A stretch of 64,000 bases of DNA from Bugula neritina (lineage: Eukaryota > Bryozoa > Gymnolaemata > Cheilostomatida > Bugulidae): NCBI GenBank assembly GCA_964035545.1, contig OZ037765.1, positions 16,238,698-16,302,697 of the forward strand, read 5' to 3'. Each line of letters opens with the position of its first letter. Position 1 is the first letter of the stretch. The position numbers and the translations under genes are program-made. Shown here piece by piece: positions 31,189-41,600 of this stretch. The notes beneath the pieces were generated by a model, which saw only the letters and a list, made by a program, of their open reading frames with translations, had not been told where the DNA came from and did not search any database.

Positions 31189-32690
31189 TCTCTTCCGGGT
31201 TTATATCAAGTTGATCATCACACCCTTTCTAATCTATACTGTTCATACCATGTTTGATTAATATAAAATATACTATATCTTGATCAACAGCTTGTTTATT
31301 GATCTCTGCACATGTTACTTAAAAAAGATGATACAATTTTACTAAAGTAACAGTGCATGTGTTTGAACATATTCTGTTTAGCATTTAGAATAATGGTTTA
31401 CAGCTATAATTTTTCATTTCTCATTAGGGTTATTGAAAACATGCAATGCAAGTTTTTAGAAAATCCTGGTGTGTTGCAGTCAGTTCAATAATCGCATGTT
31501 GAACTTACTAGTGCTTTGAATTACCTGAAAAATCAAGTCACAGATAAAACTTGCAAGAATTATTTTACTGGTTGCTATAGAAAATGTCCGCATGTGGGTA
31601 AAAATTAAAAGGTTGGTTACAATTAAATCCCTAATGCTATTTCAACTTTTACATTGCACTGTAATTAATGCTCTATTAGTAAACTAAACTAATATGAAAT
31701 TAGCTAGAGGTAACAGTAGTATTCCAAAATTAACTGCCAAGAACGATGAGTGAGCCTAGGAACCCAAAAAAATTGAATTCTACTTGAGAAAATAATATTT
31801 ACATAGTGTCTATCGGATATAAGTATAGATTTATTATCAATAGCATAATATATTAAACATAAGATTTCAGTCATGAATAAAATAAGCATTGTCTAGGCAA
31901 AATCTGATGGAACTAATTTCAAGGTTGGTCTACAATTTTTTTATCTCTTTTTTAATATTATATGTATCAAGATCACAAAAAGCACTACAGTCTATAGTAA
32001 ATATTATTGAGTTTAGTTAATGTACTTCCAAGACATTCCAACTCTCTACTGTATACTGCTGTGACTGCTACACCTTTATATTATAGTGACTTTTGGTCAG
32101 TGTTGCATGCTTTCAAGGAAAATTACATGAAATTTTAGTAATGTGGCAATAGAGGTCACACAAATAAGATTTACTTCGATTGTTTATCCAGCATCTTAAA
32201 AATAGTACAATAATGATTTATAAGAGATGGAAATGTACAGTAATTGAACAAGCGTTTCATAGGACAGTTTTGAAAATATTTATTCAAGGTTTATTTTGTT
32301 AGCCTCAGTAAAAATATAAATAGGTTGAATCCTAAATGGTGGTTCTCAAAAAACCTCAATAAAAACTTGACTAAGTTATAAATTTTAAAACTCTGTAAAC
32401 TATTTCTAACAATATAGAAATACTAGCTGCAAAAGAATATGAACCCTTTCTTGCAAGCAGTATAAATTATTCTATTGCCATGGAAGCTTGGCAAATCAAA
32501 ATTTAGTGACTTTAGTTTTACACCTGTATCAGTGAAAAACCTATTCAAGACTTGCCATTTTTTAGAATCACTCAAAATTCAAACTAAAGCATTCATTTTT
32601 TCTTGATTTATCACTAATACCATCCATACTCAACAAAACAATTAAATAATATGTTGATGTACTTTTGGTATACAAGTCCAGCTAACATAA
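31189..32690. other. Tail-to-tail gap between FIH and ATAD1
   Basis: This holds the 3' UTRs of the two convergent genes. A minus-strand AATAAA (32279-32284) lies about 0.4 kb past the ATAD1 stop and is a candidate for its polyA signal. No coding exon or recognisable repeat is seen. Confidence 0.55.
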
Positions 32691-35600
32691 CTAGTTCTCT
32701 TCAGCAGGGTGCATTTCTAAACTGAACAGTCCAGAGAGAAGCGACATATTTCTAAACTTCTCAAGAGCTCGTTTGAAATCTTGAAGATTCATTTTACGAA
32801 GAACCGGATTTTCTTCTCCCACCATTTCCCTAGAAACAGAGTACAATTATGATGCTATCCAACACCTGACAATATATCAGAGCAGCAGTCAAAATATTAA
32901 ATAATCTCAACTTAAATTCTTATTATTTTGAGCCCAAAATAAGTAAAGAATTAAAGAATTCCTGACACACTTTACTTATATAGCATGAAAATATTCATCT
33001 ATGTCTTAGCTATCATTTTAACACTCTTTTAGGGTTTCAGGTCTAAACAATTTTGTTTTATAACAGTTTTAGTGCATGCATGTCCAAAAAAACTTCGAGA
33101 ATTTTTTTCGCCCTTCTGTGACGTATTACACCGCAGTTGCGAGAAATAGATGGAAACGCCGCCTGTAAGACATTCGGAAAATAAGTATAGGCTATATTTT
33201 CCGTTGCATGTAACCTTAGTTTTAGCATTTTTAATTTATCGGACGTCTGTCTAGCCCCCCAATTAGTATTTTTTTGTGGAATTTAGGTTTTATTTCATAA
33301 ACAAATTTCGCGGCAATAAATACATAGCTACCAACTTACCGTGTCCGAGTCTGTGCAGTGTAATTGTGATAAAGATAAACCTAATACAGAAATAACATAA
33401 ATACGATATTAATATGAACATATCTGGCTCTGACGAAGAATACTTAGAGCACAGTGAGAATCGCAATGAGTATGACTATGACAATCACACTCACGCTGTC
33501 ACTGAGATTTCTGAAGTAATGGGCTATCAGTTTGAGCCGTTTACGTATCAAGATGAAAATGGAGATGATAGTCATGACAAGGATTTTACTGTTACTGATG
33601 AGCAACAGGTGATAATATTTATAATTTTACAGTATCAGTACGATTTAATTTTATAAACTATAGTGTTACTAATACCGTAATACTAATAGTAATACTAATA
33701 CTAATAGTAATACTTTAACTTTGAGTTATAAGTATAAGCTAGTATAAGTTATAAATTATTATAATTATAATATTTCATTTTCATTTTGTAATCGTAATTC
33801 CAATGCTCAATGCCAATGCTCGTATTGATCCTGGCTTAATTAGTTAATATAGCTGAGTTTTGTGCTACTAAAGCTTTAGAGCAAGCATGATATCAAATTA
33901 CAAGCTAAATATTTGATGATTGCTATTGGTTTATATAATATTATTAATAATAAAGTGATAATCATTAAATTTAATGATTACAAATTCCAGTCAAGTAATT
34001 AAATATTTGATCAATACTAATTTTGTTATTACTACTACCAATACAGGTATTAGTATTAATTATTTGTAGTTAGATTTACCTGATAATTTAAGTCAAGGGA
34101 AAGACTGTATTGTTATAAATGCATAATAATGATAATTATTATTCACTTTTATTGTAATTGTGGTTATACCGATCCTTAACAAAATAAGTTAATCACATAC
34201 ATAATCATGTCAAACTTGCATTCACGATGATAGCATTTAGTATTTTATTTCTAAGCCCCCTATTTCTCTGAATTTCTGCTTTTATAGTATAACATATAGT
34301 ACTAACAACAATAAAATATTTTAAAATTTCTGAAAATTAGTTTATTTCATAGCAAAAATTATGAGTTTGTTTTAATATAAAAAATCTAATTAATTTTCAA
34401 CTATAAATATAAAAATAGTTTGAACAGTAATGCAAACTTGGAATATTTTAAAACCCATGATTTTAAAGTATTTTCAAACTTCAGCCTCATTGGACTCAAT
34501 TTTCAATACAAAGAAAAATACAGGAAACAAATTTAGACACAGTAATTAATGGACTTAATGTGGATGATACTGGTAATAACGTTTTTAGAAAAGCTTGTTT
34601 GTTTTGTAGAAAAATATAAGGCCAGCCACGGAGTGGTGCACTTGCCACCGCTGCCAAAATCAGCCTACAGTGGAACAGTCTGTTTGTTGCCGTGATCATG
34701 CTGCAAACCTTCGATTAGATAGCAGCATGGAATGTATAACACAGCACCCGGGAGTACAGCAATTGACGCAACCAGCTGTATTAGAAGTTGCATACAGCAG
34801 CTACCTGAGATATCATGGTTAGTCAATTGCTACTGTAGATCAGTAACTGTCATTGTTAGTTTTTCTAGATAGTCTTACTTGATTATTTAGCCAATCATTT
34901 ATTTTGGTAGATGATTTGTTTGATGAGAAGGCCCATTCTCTCAACACTAAAAAAAGGTTCTGCAGCTACCGGTTTTTGGTGTTCTGGCTGTTTCCAGATA
35001 TTAAAAAGGGTGAGAGACGCCCTTTACCAGCTTGCTTATACGATTGGGTGCAAGCTACATTCCCCCCAACTGAAGATGAGGAAGAATTTGCTGAATGGAT
35101 GTTCAGCAAATTCGTGTACAATGAAGATTTATGAACATTAACACTCTGGTGATTTTTAGTAGCAGTCAGTTGCTACTGCCTCTTGTAGTGTGTACAGCTT
35201 ACTATGAGAATAAACCTCATTATTTGCAATCTCCCTGACCTTTGAAATTAATTTACCGTTGAGTTTGAGTTGCAATAATGGTGAATATACTTCAATATGG
35301 TGACTATTTTTGCGCTGAACTTTTCAAGTGACTCTAAGATCATATTCTACAATATCTACATTTCAATGGAAACTGAGACTACAAGTAGATATATTGTCCA
35401 AATTTATTTTTGACACACCTTGAGGTGGAAAATTAAAAATATTATTTCCATTACACAAAAATATTTGGTTTTTTGTTGCATTAGAACATGCATTTTAAAT
35501 AAAAATAAATATGGAGAAAAGCTATGAATTCAGTTTTTGAGCTAAGTGAACAATACTATTTCGCCATATTTCTATATACCAGCATTGAACAGCTTTGCTT

Positions 35601-38600
35601 CTAATCTTTTTCTGCATCCTTTTAGGTGTTTGCACATATTTGTTGTGTCCTATTCCTTTCTGTAGGCCCTTCTTTTCTGGCTTACGATGGAGAGCTGGTT
35701 TTTTTGTTTGACTTGGCAAAGCTCTAAAATATTATTATATATGAAGGTAACTGGAAAAGTATTATTGAAACAGCTGCAGAAAATCTCCATTGCTGTCTAT
35801 ATCATATTTCAATTTTATTGCTCAAGATCGCATTTTCAATATTATAATCCTTACAGAAAACCAGGGTCTGTTCTTTTTAACCAGCGAGCTTCTTTAGGTG
35901 TGATAGTGGCCGCCTGCTGACTTTGTTTCCGAGGAGTTAATGGAGTGCATCCAGTTGCACCCTCAGTTTCCACTAAATGAATAGTTGGGACTGCTGTTTT
36001 CTCTAAATGCAATCTAAAGAGTAAATCAAAGACAATGAATTTTTATTCTTTCAATAAGTGAACAATATTTACCATTAATTTTTACTGGTATTGATGATGG
36101 GCACCATTACCAGTATCATACTCATAGCATGAGTATCAGTGCGTATGAATCATAATATTAATGGTATGTATCCAAGTGACTATGACACATTCTGATAATC
36201 ATAAGTCTTTCATATTATCGCCATTATAAATGAATTTCCTTACAATAATGGTTATCGTGTAAATCATAAATGCAAACTTGTACTTGCAAGTTTATGTCAT
36301 AGTCACATGAAATTGAATCAACACGGTCATGACAATCCTATTGACTTATACCAACTTGTAGTAATACTTGATAGTTATAGTTATACTTATTGTTGAAAAT
36401 CAACATTAAAAAAACTATCATTAGCCTATCGTCTAATTATATCACAATCACTAAGTCATTAGTCAGTATCACTATGACTATGAGTTTGAGTGAGTTATTC
36501 ACTTACATGTTAATGAGTTTTGCTTTATACATGCCCATGTTTGTAAATTGTTCATCACCAAAATGCTGAAAACACAAACGAGAGTTGTTATCAGGCAGAA
36601 AGTTTTTTCTTTTCGTATTGACAAACTTGGTCCATTTTTCACCACACGCAGTATCAGCAGGCCATTTAAACATCAACATGTGTTTTTCCTTGTACGAACA
36701 CATTGCAGCTTCACACACTCTTCTTTTGCATTTGCCTTTAGAACTTGAAGCCATTCGTGTAGTCATGTCGACAGTAAGTGTAACTAGTAATATAGGTAAT
36801 AAGTTTGTTCATTAGAGTCCAATGGCAATATGAATATGAAATCTAATTTATATAGATAGCGAGCGACTACTACTAGTAGTAGTACTACTAGGCACAGGTT
36901 ATATTGGTAATATCCGGTTACGGTAATGATAATCTATTTGGAAGCGTAATAATATGCAATTATTTGTAATGTTTTATAGAAAAGTTTACCACTCGTTAGA
37001 TTTAGCTAATTTCTTTCAACAATATCGTGTTATCGCCGTACTTAGCCACCCGTTCTAATTACATCGTGAGGGTGAGGCTATTTCATTTTTCCGATGCTCA
37101 AAATTTCTAACGGAAGTAACTTTAGCTCTTAATATCAATAATAAAATGGTATCATTTGTTTTTTTCATTGAGCCTTAGTTGTACTCTGTGTTTTAAAATT
37201 TATGTCAGTTTAGTGATTTATCTGTGTGTTGCAGTGGCTAAAAATAAAACGCTGTGAAAGTATGCAATTATTACTATTAGTTATATAGTAACTAGGACTC
37301 GAAGCAGACCGGAAACCGGCGTAATACGTGTGCACTGAGAGCTTAGAAATCCGAAAGTTTTCTGGACATGCATGCACTAATCTTGTTATAAAACAAAATA
37401 GTCTAGCCATCCACCCTCAAAGGGGTGGTCTAGTGATAGCTAAGATATAGATGAATATTTTCGTGCTATATAAGTAAAGTGTGTCAGGGATTCTTTAAGC
37501 ATTTTGACTGCAGTAATCTTTATTACCAAAAATTATTGAGCAGTCATTTTTAAAACCAAATGAAGCACAATCTCTTAAGCTTTTGAGAGAAAATTCCCAT
37601 ATATTTTGAAGTAGGCACAATTGAATAGCACTAACTTCAGTGAAACTTGATTTACAACTTGACCAAATTTTCAGCTATCTGATAATTTTTGAACTATCTA
37701 TCATCACTCATTTCTACATTAATAAAATTATTTCCACTCAACACAGTATTTAATAATATAGTTTACTAATAATATCTACTAATAAAAATATTGCTCAAAC
37801 CTAGCTGCTGGCTCATTATTGATGTAGTCCCGGACTCTGAATAATGCGGCATGACGGCATAACTCCTTCAGATCACTTCCTGACAAACCATCACAATTGG
37901 CAGCCATCTCTTTGATCACAGATGCTTTATTAGTGATATCCTCATTTCGAAGCACCACTTGCAATATTTTTTCTCGTTCTGATTCAGTCTAAGAATATAT
38001 ACATAAAACTGATTGATATATAAGGCTGATAGCTAAAACATAACATAACTCAGCAAAAGGCTATTCAAACAAGTCATATAACTATTTTGAAGATGGAAGT
38101 GAACCTGATTAATGCACAGATTGCAAATACAAATAAAATGATTAATATAGATTTATGCTTTCCCCTTCAACTACTTTTAAAATAAAAGAAACTAAAATAA
38201 CATTAACAAATCAATTGTAAGTGCATAATTTTTATTTACATATTACAAAATAATAAGCTACTGTGTGTTTTCATATACTAAGCCTATTTCAAATGTTTTT
38301 GAATATAAATAAAAATATTTTATATAACATGACTCATTTTTTAAACATTTAAACTATTGAAAAATATTATTGTTGATATTTATCAATTATATTTATAGAT
38401 GCATAGCTGTGTCGGTTAATATTTGGGTCCTGCCCCAAAAGAAGTCAAGTTGCAAGTTATAATTCTGATCTCTATATTAATTTTTAACAAATATCGAAAA
38501 AAAATCTTCAGGCAGAAAAATCATTTTGTTATATATTTTTCTTTCTTTCTGAGTTTAAGCAGAGACAAGTGCAATTCTGGTTGACTACTAATATTATATG

Positions 38601-41600
38601 CGAAATGTTTTCTTGCTAGCTAGGTTAGATGAAATACATTTATAGGAGCTATAATTCTAAAACTAGGTAAAAGAATATTTAAAATAGGTTTGCTCAGATG
38701 AAAACACATTTACATGAGCTGTACCTGCTTATAGTAATGATAACTTATACAGCTCCCAGTATGACATTATTTTATAAATCAATAGAGGCTTTTCACAAGC
38801 CCTCTGGGGACATTTGTATTTTGAAGTTGTCTCCTCCCAGAAGGGCGAAGTGTGGTCTCCATGATATATAGAACAAGCACATAAAATCAGTAGAAATTTA
38901 AGGTTTGTGGGAAGACTATTGCTAGTACGAGTTTCATTTTTTCTGAGATTAATATTTTGGCATAAGCACACAGGTTAGCAGTTCCAGAAAATTTTTAAAA
39001 ATTTTCTTTCTTCAAAAATCTTGAGAAAAATTAACTTCAAAGCATGTTTGTGGTTTTGGTTACTGCATGAGCAAGCTGAATTGGCAACTATGAGATAAGT
39101 CCCATTAATCAGTTGTTATGCTGGCTGTCATATTCAATTTATAGCTGTTGACCTTTCAACTCTTTGGTCAGAATGTGCTGTTAACACAGTGTTAGAGCAC
39201 TGCTACTCTGCTAGTGCACTGAATGAGACAGCAGATTAGCTGTGTTAGCATTTTCATTACACTTACACACTTATGCTATGATAATAGCTAGACTATAACC
39301 TCAACATCCATCATTTTCACAAAAAGCATTTTCACAAAGCTATAGATATATATTAAATATAGACAGATTAAATTTGTAGTATCAAAATGATGCGTGATAG
39401 CATGTGCACTTAATTACACTTTGAAGAGTTTGTGCTACATTATGTTCAAAGGACCGTAAATGCTTTACATAGTTTCATGTTATGGCTAAAACTTCTTTAA
39501 AAGAAAAATATTACCAAGAAAAGCAAAGCTCAGTTTATGCAAAAATTTATTAAAAATGCTTTATATTTAGGCAGGCATCTTTTCATTCAGTATCGATCCA
39601 TCTTGAAATAATTTGTCTGCTCTAAATCTTCATTGCATATTTTACAACAGGTCTAATAGTTTTATTTAAAAGGTTTAATTGAAATGTTATACTTGATTTT
39701 AACTTACATATCCTCGCGCATGCCTATTTTAAGATAATACCTGTAATATTCTAATTGGTGCTGTCGTGACTTATAGCCACACTCTAAAATTTTATGTCAT
39801 TCAAATATGAGTCTCAAATTTAAGAAAGGCTTTATATTTTATAACATTTTGTGACCCATGGGATCAGCCAAGCTAGTTGCATAACTGCAGTTGAGTGTCA
39901 ATAACACTAGCTCATGATATTTGAAGCATGAGAAGTTGAGGAGCTATAACATTAAACAGTTTAACTGAAAACCCAAGCAAAATGTTAATAACCCAATTTT
40001 ATCAACATGCTTTCACTGCTTCACTTGTAAGAATCTGCTTAATACTTTTCAACCAGAATTTCCTTCTAAAGTAATTGTCAGAGAATTCAGTTTATGCTGC
40101 AATTTGATGAGTTGGGAAACTTGGGCTTTCAGGTGCAGTAGTGATTAGCTTAGTTTACTTATTTTATATTGTATATCCATTTTATTATATAACTATACTT
40201 TAACCTACCATACATTAACTAGGATCTTGAATCTACTGCAGTTGACGGAGATGACTACTACACACAAGGTAGATGCAGTACTAATGGAGAAATTGAGAAA
40301 AGCCTTTTTTCTAGATTAGAAATGTAGCAAAAAAGTTGTGTTATACGCAACACCAACATTCGTAAAGAAAGTTAAAGAACTTAGGCTATCTCAATTTCTT
40401 CACTACTGTATGCTCCTAAATGCTACAAGCCACAGGCATAATTAAGAAATAACAAAGCTGCATGTAACCCAAGGGCCTGAATGCCAACTGCTAAAAGGCT
40501 ATCTCGGTTTCTGATTAAATTATCTAGATATATATTTATTTGAGCACAATTGTTACAATTGCAATAGATGCATTTAACCTGTATTAGAAAATTAACCGAC
40601 ATGTATCAAAGCACATTTCATATTCGTTCTATACTACAAATTTAATCTGTCTATTTAATATAATATATCTATAGCTTTGTGAAAATGCTTTTTGTGAAAA
40701 TGATGGATGTTGAGGTTATAGTCTAGCTATTCTCATAGCATAAGTGTAATGAAAATGCTAACACAGCTAATCTGCTGTCTCATTCAGTGCACTAGCAGAG
40801 TAGCAGTGCTCTAACACTGTTTTAACAGCACATTCTGACCAAAGAGTTGAAAGGTCAACAGCTATAAATTAAATATGACAGCCAGCATAACAAATGATTA
40901 ATGGGACTTATCTCATAGTTGCCAATTCAACTTGCTCATGTAGTAACCAAAACCACAAACATGCTTTGAAGTTAATTTTTCTCAAGATTTTTGAAAAAAG
41001 AAAATTTTTAAAAATTTTCTGGAACTGCTAACCTGTGTGCTTATGCCAAAATATTAATCTCAGAAAAAATGAAACTGGTACTAGCAATAGTCTTCCCACA
41101 AACCTCAAATTTCTACTGATTTTATGTGCTTGTTCTATAAATCATGGAGACTACACTTCGCCCTTCTGGGAGGAGACAACTTCAAAATACAAATGTCCCC
41201 AGAGGGCTTGTGAAAAGCCCCTATTAGAGATGCAAAAGGATTGGCTTACTGGTAAGTTTATTTGTAACATGCAGGGCATTCGCCTTCTGAAAGCTGGGTC
41301 TACATCCATTGGCCTGTTAGTAGCACCCATGATTAGGATTTTGTGACTAGCATCTGTTGTTAGACCATCCCACAAACTCATGAACTGTGCCTTAACCATA
41401 GCAGTAGACTCATGGTCGTTAGTATTACGGGCACGTAAGAAAGCATCTAAAGGTACAAAGACAAGATAATATGTACAACTGAAGCTTAGCATTTTAATTA
41501 TTATACTAAAACCTAAATGATCTGAAACACAGAACTTGTACAGCGTAAGGGAAATCGTTGTCAGGAGTTGCTTGAACCTGACTTACAACACAAATGTTAT

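Larger units (their letters stand above)
32951..37498. mobile_element. TIR-bounded two-gene cassette in an ATAD1 intron
   Basis: Left arm 32951-33129 and right arm 37321-37498 are inverted copies. Both begin with TTAA followed by AGAAT(T/C)CCTGACACAC; about the first 65 bases differ at only three positions, the middle has diverged, and a second matching block contains AGTGCATGCATGTCC. The arms enclose two convergent, intact, spliced genes (P2X7-ballast and THAP). Without this segment the host intron would be only about 420 bp, as expected for an insertion. TTAA at both ends fits elements that duplicate TTAA (piggyBac, Kolobok). Kolobok elements are also known for THAP proteins, but no transposase domain is seen here. 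Non-autonomous or domesticated status is inference. Confidence 0.65.

Noticed and set aside
33165-36880. Reading the P2X7-ballast and THAP genes as exons of ATAD1
   Set aside because: ATAD1 exons 37801 and 32829 join in phase without them; the nested genes have their own starts, stops and polyA signals, and one is on the opposite strand.
32951-37498. Calling the cassette a piggyBac element
   Set aside because: TTAA ends fit, but no DDE/DDD transposase is present and the terminal bases do not look like known piggyBac ends. Left as an unclassified TTAA-ended unit.
38729-38971. Open frame nearly identical to one at 41035-41346
   Set aside because: The two frames are mirror copies in the arms of the inverted repeat. 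No family likeness and part of ATAD1 exon sequence on the other strand in the right copy; not treated as a gene.
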